In this document: piece after piece, positions 34,824-44,500 of the stretch
How the letters are laid out: the number at the start of each line of letters is the position of its first letter
How positions within the stretch are numbered: the stretch's first letter is position 1
DNA from: Phycisphaerales bacterium
Lineage (GTDB): Bacteria; Planctomycetota; Phycisphaerae; Phycisphaerales; UBA1924
Assembly: GCA_023382935.1 (NCBI GenBank)
Contig: JAHDXL010000005.1
Coordinates: 204,649 to 268,648 of the forward strand
Direction of reading: 5' to 3'
Length of the DNA: 64,000 nt
Program-made: the position numbers and the translations under genes
The notes under the pieces: model-generated
What the model was told of the DNA's origin: nothing
The model's input: only the letters and a program-made list of their open reading frames with translations
Database searches by the model: none

Positions 34824-35164
34824 GACCAATCCCCCACCAAGGTCGGGCGGGAATGCAATCCGGCCGTTCATGTGTTCTGGAAAGCAGGTCGTGTCACAGG
34901 CGTCTTGCACGCTGGGACTTTGCTTCATGTCCGCCCCGAAGGAGGTGGCCGAAGACGGGAATTCTCCGGCCTCCCAGCGTCGCCCGGGATTGAACCCGAG
35001 GTGGTATCAGTTTGAATTTCGCGGGCCACATCGGTCAGGGGGGCAGCAATCTTGGACCCGGTCGCCCTGTTCGTGTCGTCGCGTGATCTTCGCGTGTTTC
35101 CGTTGGCCGTTTGGGGACTCTGTGCGTCGCTTGGCGTGCCATGGGCGCAGGCGATGGGAGCGGC
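34824..35164. other. Gene-free convergent region
   Basis: Between the end of the arginine operon and the DUF190 gene there is no supported gene. A plus-strand frame of 115 codons (34870-35217) lacks a ribosome-binding site and family features. I see no clear intrinsic terminator for either side. Confidence 0.5.
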
Positions 35165-35506
35165 TCACTGTCTCGATCCGGCGCGGTAGCGGCGGACGCG
35201 GACCTTTTCCAGCGTGATGAGGCCATCCCTGACCATGCCATCGACGATGGGGAGCAACTGTTCAATCTTCTCCTCGCTGTCGACGATTTCGATGATGATG
35301 GGCAGGTCTTCGGAGAGACGGAGAATTTTGGTGGTGTGGAGGCGGCTGTTGGCTCCAAAGCCCATCGGTCCGCGCAGGACGGTGGCTCCGGCCAGGTGCA
35401 GTTCGCGGGCCTTGAGCACGATGGCCTCGTAGAGCGGGCGGCCGTCCCAGCGGTCGCTTTCCCCGATGAACACCCGCATCAGCACGCCGTTCTCTGGAAT
35501 GTCCAT
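35165..35506 (-). CDS. DUF190-family protein
   Basis: A 113-residue protein with the DUF190 pattern: LMRVFIGESDRWDGRPLYEA, LHLAGATVLRGPMGFG and EDLPIIIEIVDSEEKIEQLL. The fold is ferredoxin-like and related to PII. DUF190 genes are often found beside or fused to crcB, and here the ATG lies only three bases after the crcB stop. A regulatory role for fluoride export is often assumed, but has little direct proof. It is the last gene of the phoU-crcB-DUF190 group. Confidence 0.9.
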   Translation of the reverse strand: MDIPENGVLMRVFIGESDRWDGRPLYEAIVLKARELHLAGATVLRGPMGFGANSRLHTTKILRLSEDLPIIIEIVDSEEKIEQLLPIVDGMVRDGLITLEKVRVRRYRAGSRQ

Positions 35507-35509
35507 GCC

Positions 35510-35893
35510 TCAGTCTCCGAAGATGCTTTCGGCCAGGCGTGTGCCCAGCCACACGCCGAGCAGGCCCAGGCCGACACTCAGGACGATGTTGGTCGAGGCG
35601 AGCATCCACTCGCGATCGCCAGCCAGCGCAAAGGTCTCCTTGCCGAAAGTCGAAAAGGTGGTGAAGCCGCCGAGCAGTCCGATGAGCAGGGCGACGCGGT
35701 ATTCCTCGCGTACCAAGATCGGTCCGGCCAGTGCGGCGCCGAGGAAGCCGACGAAGAGGCAACCGACGACGTTGACCACCAGCGTACCAAGGGGAAACGT
35801 TGCCCCCCAGGCGTGCTGTACCCACCCGGCCAGGCCGTATCGCAGCAGCCCGCCCGTTCCGGAGCCGACGAAGATCAGCGCGAGTTTGAGCAA
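35510..35893 (-). CDS. crcB: Fluoride channel CrcB/Fluc
   Basis: A 127-residue four-helix membrane protein that works as a dual-topology dimer to let fluoride leave the cell. Family motifs are GTGGLLRYGLAGWV, GTLVVNVVGCLFVGF and GLLGGFTTFSTFGKET, which includes the phenylalanine-rich fluoride path. The start is TTG at 35893 with GGGGAG eight bases upstream. It follows the phoU-like gene by 27 bases, too short for a fluoride riboswitch directly ahead of it, so control must come from the upstream promoter or another route. Confidence 0.93.
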   Translation of the reverse strand: MLKLALIFVGSGTGGLLRYGLAGWVQHAWGATFPLGTLVVNVVGCLFVGFLGAALAGPILVREEYRVALLIGLLGGFTTFSTFGKETFALAGDREWMLASTNIVLSVGLGLLGVWLGTRLAESIFGD

Positions 35894-35920
35894 TTCCGGA
35901 CTCCCCTGCGGAAATGGGGC

Positions 35921-38148
<2,228 letters not shown>

Positions 38149-38182
38149 GCATCAGATTCCGGGCAGGAGGCGCCCGCATGAT

Positions 38183-38662
38183 TCAGCAGTGCCCACTTTC
38201 ATCCAAGCGCTCCAGTCGCCCCTTGCGCTTTACGAGGTTCTTGTAGTCCCACTGGATTTCGGCTGACTTCTTCAGCCAGCGTTTGAGATCCCTGGCGGAG
38301 ACCTGCGACGCGGCGGTGTAGCGAGCCTCGGCGGCCTTGAAACTGCCCTCGGGCGTCAGCCCCGGTTCATCGAAGGACTGCCCGCTCCAGAAGAGCAGGC
38401 GGACGCCGCCCTTGAGTGTGCTGTACCCGACGATGGGGTTGCCGTCGAGAAACCAGACGGGGTGGCGGTGCCAGATCCTGCACTCAGCGCCGCGCAGGTG
38501 AGCGGAAATGCCGGCGGCCAGCGTTTCGCAGATGGCGCGGTCATCCTCGGTTTGTGCCGCGTTGTAGGCGAGAACATCGGGGTGAATCGGTGCGGCTGAG
38601 GTGGGTCTGGACGGGTGGGCGGCGGTGGGCTTGGCGGCAGTCTTCCTGACGGTCCTGGCCAT
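38183..38662 (-). CDS. DUF1801-family protein
   Basis: A 159-residue cytoplasmic protein with an Ala/Pro/Lys-rich start of about 35 residues and a DUF1801/YdhG-like domain: CRIWHRHPVWFLDGNPIVGYST, LLFWSGQSFDEPGL and ARDLKRWLKKSAEIQWDYKN. The biochemical function of this family is not known. ATG at 38662 is chosen because AAGGAGG lies eight bases upstream. It lies 19 bases after the MprF-like membrane gene on the same strand, so the two may be co-transcribed. Confidence 0.82.
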   Translation of the reverse strand: MARTVRKTAAKPTAAHPSRPTSAAPIHPDVLAYNAAQTEDDRAICETLAAGISAHLRGAECRIWHRHPVWFLDGNPIVGYSTLKGGVRLLFWSGQSFDEPGLTPEGSFKAAEARYTAASQVSARDLKRWLKKSAEIQWDYKNLVKRKGRLERLDESGHC

Positions 38663-38681
38663 GTGCTGGACCTCCTTGAGA

Positions 38682-40253
38682 TCAGGGTAGCGGCGTGGCG
38701 CGGCGTTCGGGCAACGCGGGCAGCCCGCTCCCGCCCCGTCGCAGGCAGAGCAAGCCAGGCACAAGGAACGTCATCAGCGCCAGCAGCAGTCCGCCGCGCA
38801 GGAAACGTGACCATTCGGCCCCGCGGGCAAAGCGCAGCAACTCAGCAATGGAGATTCGAATACCCGTCTGCGAGGCCAGCCCGACGATCAGGTAGAGCGC
38901 CGTGCTGGCCGACAGTGTCCATGCCGCCACCCGTGCGCTGGGCCAGCGGGGTGGGTTGGGCCGAAAGTCTCGACGCGCCAGGATGAGCATGGCCAGCAGC
39001 ACGGCGCAGACGATGGCTTCCAGCGCGTCAGCGCCCTTGACGATGTGCGCGGCCGAGCACGCCGCCAGCAGGAGCGCCGAGACGTGATACGCCCCGCGGC
39101 TGCTGGCGTGGAGACGGTGGGTGAGCACCGCGAGCAATGCGGCGGCTGCGATGCTGGTGAGCACCGAGGCCTCCATGAGCCAGAGCGGCGCGTCGCCGCC
39201 CCATATGGTCAGCCGTTCGCCGGCCGCCGGAGTCGCTGCGGTCAGGAGGATGAAGCCGGCGCCGACCGCCACCGCTCCCGACACCGCCGGCTGACGCCAC
39301 ATGGCTTCATTCGGGCCGGTGTACGCCAGACTGAGCGTGGTCAACACGGCCAGTACCCAGGGGAACACGTAGAAGACGAGGCGAAAGAGGAGGATGACGG
39401 CGGCGGCCTGATCAGGCTGGCTGCCCGAGCCGGTCAGCGCCAACAGCCAGGCGGTGTCGGCCGAGCCGAGTCCGCCGGGCAGCATCGAAGCCATGCCGGC
39501 CAGGTGACCGCTGAAGAAGGTGCCGGCGGCCAGCAGGGGTTCGAGCGCGACGCCGGCGGCCAGGGCGGCCAGCCAAAGGGTGGTGACCGAGCAGCCCCAG
39601 TCGAGGAAGCCGACCATGCCCAGCGCGACCGGATGAATAGATTGCAGGGCCTGGGCTGTCTGCGAACCGCCTTCTCGCCGACGGAGCAGCCCGATCGCCG
39701 CGCGGCGGATGATGGCGGTCAAGGCGACGGATATTCCTGCGGCCAGGGCCACTTGCATGGGCATGGAGGCTCGCCCGAGTGGAATCGGCAGCGCCAGGGC
39801 CGCCATCCATGCGATCAGGCCGGCGGTGAAGCCGATGTACTGGGCCGCGAGTCCGCGTGCCACGGAAGAAGCCCGCAGCCCGCGGCGCGTATACACCAGC
39901 ACGCGCAGGGCAGGCCCCCCAATCGGGCCGAAAGTGAGGAAGTTGCTCCACGCGAAGCAGACGGAGCCGACACCCCATCGCACGGCGAAGCCCAGGCGGG
40001 GGGCACGGGGAAAGCAGACCGCGTCGTACAGTCCCATCCCCGCGACGTTGAGCAGGGCCGCCAGCGCTGCCAGGAGCAGGAAGCGCCAGCGAACTTCCAG
40101 CAGTTCATCGCGGACCGCGAGCCAGTCAAGGGCGGACAACTCGCTCCAACCCATCGCGATCAGCCCGACGAAGAGCGACAGGCCCAACATCGGGCGTGCC
40201 CAACGCCACGCGGTCTTCCACGAAGAATGACCTGATGAATCCGGACTTCCCAT
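38682..40253 (-). CDS. MprF-like membrane protein (LPG synthase TM region) without synthase domain
   Basis: A 523-residue protein with about fourteen hydrophobic segments. The first eight match the UPF0104/LPG_synthase_TM flippase region, with FGPIGGPALRVLVYTRRGLR, ASSVARGLAAQYIGFTAGLI and GMASMLPGGLGSADTAWLLA. Full MprF has the same membrane half followed by a soluble aminoacyl-transferase domain of about 300 residues. Here the protein ends within some 20 residues of the last helix, and no such domain is encoded nearby. It may only move lipids, or a separate synthase may exist. It is divergent from miaB. Confidence 0.85.
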   Translation of the reverse strand: MGSPDSSGHSSWKTAWRWARPMLGLSLFVGLIAMGWSELSALDWLAVRDELLEVRWRFLLLAALAALLNVAGMGLYDAVCFPRAPRLGFAVRWGVGSVCFAWSNFLTFGPIGGPALRVLVYTRRGLRASSVARGLAAQYIGFTAGLIAWMAALALPIPLGRASMPMQVALAAGISVALTAIIRRAAIGLLRRREGGSQTAQALQSIHPVALGMVGFLDWGCSVTTLWLAALAAGVALEPLLAAGTFFSGHLAGMASMLPGGLGSADTAWLLALTGSGSQPDQAAAVILLFRLVFYVFPWVLAVLTTLSLAYTGPNEAMWRQPAVSGAVAVGAGFILLTAATPAAGERLTIWGGDAPLWLMEASVLTSIAAAALLAVLTHRLHASSRGAYHVSALLLAACSAAHIVKGADALEAIVCAVLLAMLILARRDFRPNPPRWPSARVAAWTLSASTALYLIVGLASQTGIRISIAELLRFARGAEWSRFLRGGLLLALMTFLVPGLLCLRRGGSGLPALPERRATPLP

Positions 40254-40400
40254 CCGGGCAAATATTCTCGCCCTCTTTGCCCGGGTCGAGTCTGGAGAGG
40301 GCCTGAATCGCCTGATCCCGTGGCCTGCGTCTGTCCCCCCACCCGCCGTCCGGGGTGTTTCGACCCGGCTGGCGCTGCTCTGCCCCTACACTTTGCCCTG

Positions 40401-42095
40401 ATGCCCGCCCGCACCGTCTATCTCGAGACATTCGGCTGCCAGATGAACGAGTTGGATTCCGAACTCGTGGCCGGGCGGCTTGCCTCGCTGGGGTATCGAT
40501 TGACCAGCGCCAGCGATGAGGCGGACATCGTGCTCTACAACACCTGTTCGGTCCGCGAGCACGCCGAGCAGAAGGTATGGAGCCGCCTGGGCGACCTGAA
40601 GGCGAAGAAGATGGAGCGTCCCGGGCTGGTGGTCGGAGTTCTGGGCTGCATGGCCGAACGCGACGGACAGGCCTTGATGAAGCGCATGCCGGTGGTGGAC
40701 GTGATGTGCGGGCCTGGGGAACTGGACAAACTGCCAGAGTTGCTCGACAACGCGGTGCGCACGCGGCTGTCCTTGCTGGCGGACGAACAGACAGCGATGA
40801 GCGCGGGCGCCAGGTCGGCCGGCGTCGCGGCGCTGCAGGGAAACGCCTCCCGCCGCAGTTCGACGCTGTCGGTCGCCAACGACTCGCTGGAGATGCTCGA
40901 CCTGTCGCGGTCGGTTTCGCCGATCGACTCCCAGGCCAAAGCGTCGGCCTACGTGCGCATCACGCGCGGGTGCAACAAGTTCTGCACCTATTGCGTCGTG
41001 CCCTTCACGCGCGGGGCCGAGGTGCATCGCCCGCCGGCGCACATCGTCGACGAGTGCAAGCGGCTCGTCGATGCGGGGGTGAGGGAGATCACGCTGCTCG
41101 GGCAGACGGTCAATCACTATCGCTTCGAGCACGACGCGGCCTTGGTCATCGATGGGATCGTGCAGCCGCAGAAGGGGCGCAGTTACAAGGGCGGAGCAAA
41201 CGGGCATCGGCGTGATCCCTTCGCCGGCGAGCGTGTCACGACCTTCGCCGACCTGCTGTACCAGATCCACGAGCAGGTGCCGGACCTGCCCCGCCTGCGA
41301 TTCGTCACCAGTTATCCGCGCGACTTCGGCGATGACGTGCTCGAGGTCATCCGCGACTGCCCGCGCATCTGCCGCTATATCCACGCGCCGGCCCAGTCGG
41401 GCAGCGACCGGCAACTGGCGCTGATGAACCGGGGTTACACGGTGGCCGAGTATGACGAGTTCATCCAGCGCTGCCGCGAGCATCTGGATCAGCCCGAAAT
41501 CGGCCGCCCCCTCATGCTCAGCGGCGACATGATCGTGGGTTTCAGCGGGGAGTCGGACGAGGACTTTGCGCTCTCGGTCGACCTGCTCCGACGGAGCCGC
41601 TACAAGAACTGCTTCATCTTCAAGTACTCGCCACGCCCGGGGACGACCGCGTTCGACAGACTCCCGGACGACGTGCCGGAAGAAGTGAAGCGTCGCCGCA
41701 ATAACGAACTGCTGGCCGTTCAGGCCGAGGTCAGCGATGCGGTCTCGCGTGAGCAGGTGGGGCGCACGTTTGACGTGATGATCGAGGGCATCAGCCGGCG
41801 CGAGCGCAAGCGCCGGGGCGTCGATGTCAAGCCGGGCGGCGGCATGATTGAGTTGACGGTGGGGGGGCGTTCCTCCGCGGCCGCTGTTCTGGCAGAGGCC
41901 GCTGCGGACGCATCAGGTCTGAACGGGCAGGGCGAGTCGGTGCAATTGTCCGGGCGAACCGACGGCGACCAGATCGTGTTCATCGAACTGGCGCCCCATG
42001 AGTCCAGTCGGGCTGAGGGTCTTATTGGTCACATCGCTCGCGTTTCAATTGACCGCGCGGAGAGGCTGTCGTTGTTCGGTCGGCTGGAGGCGTGA
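40401..42095 (+). CDS. miaB: tRNA-2-methylthio-N6-dimethylallyladenosine synthase
   Basis: A 564-residue radical-SAM methylthiotransferase that modifies A37 of tRNAs reading U-starting codons. The N-terminal UPF0004 domain has Cys13 (ETFGCQMNE), NTCSVREHA and LGCMAERDG. The radical-SAM cluster is Cys191-Cys195-Cys198 (RGCNKFCTYCVVPFTRG). A C-terminal TRAM region follows. It is about 100 residues longer than usual because of a Ser/Ala-rich insert before the radical-SAM motif (about 130-180) and a basic insert near 255-285 (QPQKGRSYKGGANGHRRD). MiaB, not RimO or MtaB, is favoured by MNELDSE and the TRAM end. ATG at 40401 gives the usual start. Confidence 0.93.
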   Translation: MPARTVYLETFGCQMNELDSELVAGRLASLGYRLTSASDEADIVLYNTCSVREHAEQKVWSRLGDLKAKKMERPGLVVGVLGCMAERDGQALMKRMPVVDVMCGPGELDKLPELLDNAVRTRLSLLADEQTAMSAGARSAGVAALQGNASRRSSTLSVANDSLEMLDLSRSVSPIDSQAKASAYVRITRGCNKFCTYCVVPFTRGAEVHRPPAHIVDECKRLVDAGVREITLLGQTVNHYRFEHDAALVIDGIVQPQKGRSYKGGANGHRRDPFAGERVTTFADLLYQIHEQVPDLPRLRFVTSYPRDFGDDVLEVIRDCPRICRYIHAPAQSGSDRQLALMNRGYTVAEYDEFIQRCREHLDQPEIGRPLMLSGDMIVGFSGESDEDFALSVDLLRRSRYKNCFIFKYSPRPGTTAFDRLPDDVPEEVKRRRNNELLAVQAEVSDAVSREQVGRTFDVMIEGISRRERKRRGVDVKPGGGMIELTVGGRSSAAAVLAEAAADASGLNGQGESVQLSGRTDGDQIVFIELAPHESSRAEGLIGHIARVSIDRAERLSLFGRLEA

Positions 42096-42175
42096 CGGTA
42101 GGTGAGTCGGTTTCCCCGGGGAAGACGCTGTGCCGCGCAGTCAAGCGCCGGCGTGCAGATTCGGGATATTCTTGG

Positions 42176-42203
42176 TTGCATTGCGGGATTGCTTGTGTTA
42201 GCA
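42176..42203 (+). promoter_or_regulatory. Possible promoter of the dihaem peroxidase gene
   Basis: TTGCAT at 42176-42181 and TTAGCA at 42198-42203 are 16 bases apart, within a locally AT-rich stretch between miaB and the peroxidase gene. The match is moderate. Confidence 0.35.
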
Positions 42204-42218
42204 TGCCGCCCTTCGAGC

Positions 42219-42241
42219 GGCCGCCACGTTCTCCGGCGGCC
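42219..42241 (+). promoter_or_regulatory. Leader hairpin before the peroxidase ribosome-binding site
   Basis: GGCCGCC and GGCGGCC form a 7-bp stem with a 9-base loop, ending only a few bases before GAGGAG of the peroxidase gene. It could affect translation or mRNA stability. Confidence 0.4.
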
Positions 42242-42255
42242 AAGAGGAGCAAACC

Positions 42256-43704
42256 ATGGCTAGTGCCTCCTGGATGCTGCGTGGTGGTTACTTTTTGTCG
42301 CTTGGATTGGTTGGGCTTGCTCTGACCTCGCCATCGATTGCGACGGGGCAGAGTGCCTCCGAGGTGGTCGAGTCGATTCGCCAGGCGGTGGAAGGTCGCG
42401 ACCGGAGTTTCCTGCCCCCGCCCCTCACCCAGGCGGACTTTCCCCCGCGCGACGCGAAGAAGGAAGCGCTCGGGCGTCTGCTGTTCCACGACAAGATCCT
42501 GTCGGGAAACATGAACATTTCGTGCGCGACGTGTCACCACTCGCTGACCGACACCGGCGACGGGCTGAGCCTCTCGGTCGGAGAGGGCGGAATGGGTATG
42601 GGCATAACCCGCAACACCGGCGTAGATGAGGACGCGATCGTGGAGCGTGTCCCGCGCAACGCCCCGCACCTGTTCAATCTGGGCGCCACGCAGGTCACGG
42701 TCATGTTCCACGACGGGCGAGTGCAGGTCGATCCTTCTTGGCCCAGCGGGTATTTTTCACCGGCATTTATGATGCTGCCGCTCGGTCTGGACAGCGTCTT
42801 GGCCGCCCAGGCGATGTTCCCGGTGACCAGCGCGGTTGAAATGGCTGGAGGGCAGGGAGAGAACCCGGTGGCCGACGCGGCTTTGTTCGGCAACCTGCCG
42901 CTGGTCTGGCATCTGCTGGCGCAGCGTGTGCGCGGCATCCCGGAATACGCCGATCTATTCATCGAGGCGTTCGATGACGTTGACTCGGCGTCGGACATCA
43001 CGATGGTGCACATCGCCAATGCGATCGCGGCCTGGGAGGACGGCGTGTTCCGGGCCATCGATACTCCCTTTGACCGCTACCTCCGCGGCGATCACTCGGC
43101 CATGAGCCAAAGCGCTATCCGCGGCATGAACATCTTCTACAACGTGGCCCATTGCGATGATTGCCATTCCGGCTCGCTGCTCACCGACCAGCAGTTCCAT
43201 GCCATTGGCATGCCCCAGATCGGGCCCGGCAAGCATCACAATCTTCCGGGGTTCATTGATGGTCGCGATGACATCGGGCGTGAGGGCATCACCGGCGACG
43301 AGAACGACCGGCTCAAGTTCCGCACGCCCGGGCTGCGGAATGTCGCCCTGACCGGGCCTTGGGGACACGATGGCGCGTACAACACGCTTGAGGCCGTGGT
43401 GCGGCACCATCTCGACACTGACCTGGCGTTGCAGAACTACGACGTGACACAGGTGGCACTGCCATCGCGCCCGGATCTGGACGCGATCGACTTCATCGTG
43501 CACAATGACCCCGTGCGCCGACAGATGATCGCCCAGGCCAGCGAGTTGCGTTCGCAGCCAGGCGCGCTCCTGCGCCCGCGTCTGAGCGAGCGGCAGTTTG
43601 CCGACCTGATGGACTTCCTCCACGCGCTGACCGATCCACACTCGCTGGATCTTCGCCACACGATTCCGATGAGTGTTCCCAGCGGGCTGCCGGTCTTTGA
43701 TTGA
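42256..43704 (+). CDS. Dihaem cytochrome-c peroxidase/MauG-family protein
   Basis: A 482-residue exported protein with a signal peptide ending SPSIATG (about residue 31). Two haem-c sites are present: CATCH in NISCATCHHSLTDTGDG and CDDCH in VAHCDDCHSGSL. Family segments RNAPHLFNLG, FHDGRV and RTPGLRNVALTGPWGHDGAY match bacterial cytochrome-c peroxidases. It would reduce peroxide in the periplasm, or carry out a MauG-type oxidation; sequence alone does not decide. Between the haem sites there is a Gly/Met-rich loop (GEGGMGMGITRNTG). GAGGAG precedes the ATG at 42256. It stands alone, with its own possible promoter. Confidence 0.9.
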   Translation: MASASWMLRGGYFLSLGLVGLALTSPSIATGQSASEVVESIRQAVEGRDRSFLPPPLTQADFPPRDAKKEALGRLLFHDKILSGNMNISCATCHHSLTDTGDGLSLSVGEGGMGMGITRNTGVDEDAIVERVPRNAPHLFNLGATQVTVMFHDGRVQVDPSWPSGYFSPAFMMLPLGLDSVLAAQAMFPVTSAVEMAGGQGENPVADAALFGNLPLVWHLLAQRVRGIPEYADLFIEAFDDVDSASDITMVHIANAIAAWEDGVFRAIDTPFDRYLRGDHSAMSQSAIRGMNIFYNVAHCDDCHSGSLLTDQQFHAIGMPQIGPGKHHNLPGFIDGRDDIGREGITGDENDRLKFRTPGLRNVALTGPWGHDGAYNTLEAVVRHHLDTDLALQNYDVTQVALPSRPDLDAIDFIVHNDPVRRQMIAQASELRSQPGALLRPRLSERQFADLMDFLHALTDPHSLDLRHTIPMSVPSGLPVFD

Positions 43705-43726
43705 GTCCGGCCCAGTCGCCCGGTCT

Positions 43727-44500
43727 TCAGGATCGTGGGGCCGGGTCAGCCAGGAAGATGCGCGTGACGTAGCGCATGCAGACATTTCCTTGGGCGTCGG
43801 CGTGGTGCGCATGCAGTGTGGTCAGTTCGCCGATCAGCGTCGTCAGCCGCGGTCCTGCGGTTGGGCAGTACGACGCGCTGCGCGCACGCCCGATCAGCCC
43901 CTCCAGCGATACGTGCTGCTGGTGCGGCACGCGATGCTCCCGCACGTTGATGAACAAGGCCGACTCCTCAAACCCGCGTCCCTCGTCCATGCGCGATTCA
44001 GCGGGGTGATTGTCTGAAGCCTTGCGAATGGCCGCGCTGTAGCCGGCCGTCAGCGGGTCGTCCGCGTCGCGCGTGTTCCACAGAATGGCCAGGCGTCCGA
44101 GTCCGCGCAGAATCCGGTAAAACTCGCGCAGCGCCGCTTCGGGCTCGAACCAGTGAAACGCCTGCGCACAGGTGACCAGATCGACAGAGGAATCTCTGAG
44201 CCCCGTGGCTTCCGCCCTGCCCACCTGCGGCAAAATGCGATCATGCGGCGGACAGGCCGAGAGCATGTCCTCGTTTGGCTCCACTGCCACCACGAGCGAA
44301 CCGCGCTGTGCCAGTTGACGGGCGAAGATGCCCGTTCCCGCGCCCACGTCAGCAACCGTCAGCATGCCGGGGTATCCCATGCCTTCGAGCACGAGGTCGA
44401 TGCCGGCCTTCGGATAGTCGGGTCGAAAGCGAACGTAGTCGTCCACGACGCCGGAGAACCGTCGCGTGGGGTTCATCTGGTGCAAGGGCTCACCGCTCAT
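43727..44500 (-). CDS. Class I SAM-dependent methyltransferase
   Basis: A 257-residue Methyltransf_11-type protein. Motif I is VADVGAGTGIFARQLAQRG at about 49-67, motif II acidic residue VAVEPN, and the post-motif region VDLVTCAQAFHWFEPEAAL with the HWF segment typical of small-molecule methyltransferases near UbiE and Tam. The substrate is unknown. Its ATG lies inside the 3' end of the vWA-protein gene, an 11-base overlap, so it is translated from the same message as the two membrane proteins upstream. Whether it modifies them is open. Confidence 0.88.
   Translation of the reverse strand: MSGEPLHQMNPTRRFSGVVDDYVRFRPDYPKAGIDLVLEGMGYPGMLTVADVGAGTGIFARQLAQRGSLVVAVEPNEDMLSACPPHDRILPQVGRAEATGLRDSSVDLVTCAQAFHWFEPEAALREFYRILRGLGRLAILWNTRDADDPLTAGYSAAIRKASDNHPAESRMDEGRGFEESALFINVREHRVPHQQHVSLEGLIGRARSASYCPTAGPRLTTLIGELTTLHAHHADAQGNVCMRYVTRIFLADPAPRS

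Noticed and set aside
34870-35217. Plus-strand frame of 115 codons after the arginine operon
   Set aside because: No ribosome-binding site, Arg/Ser/Gly-rich composition without a hydrophobic core, and it runs into the DUF190 gene on the other strand.
35894-35920. Fluoride riboswitch upstream of crcB
   Set aside because: Only 27 bases separate crcB from the phoU-like gene, too short for the motif, and no such fold is visible.
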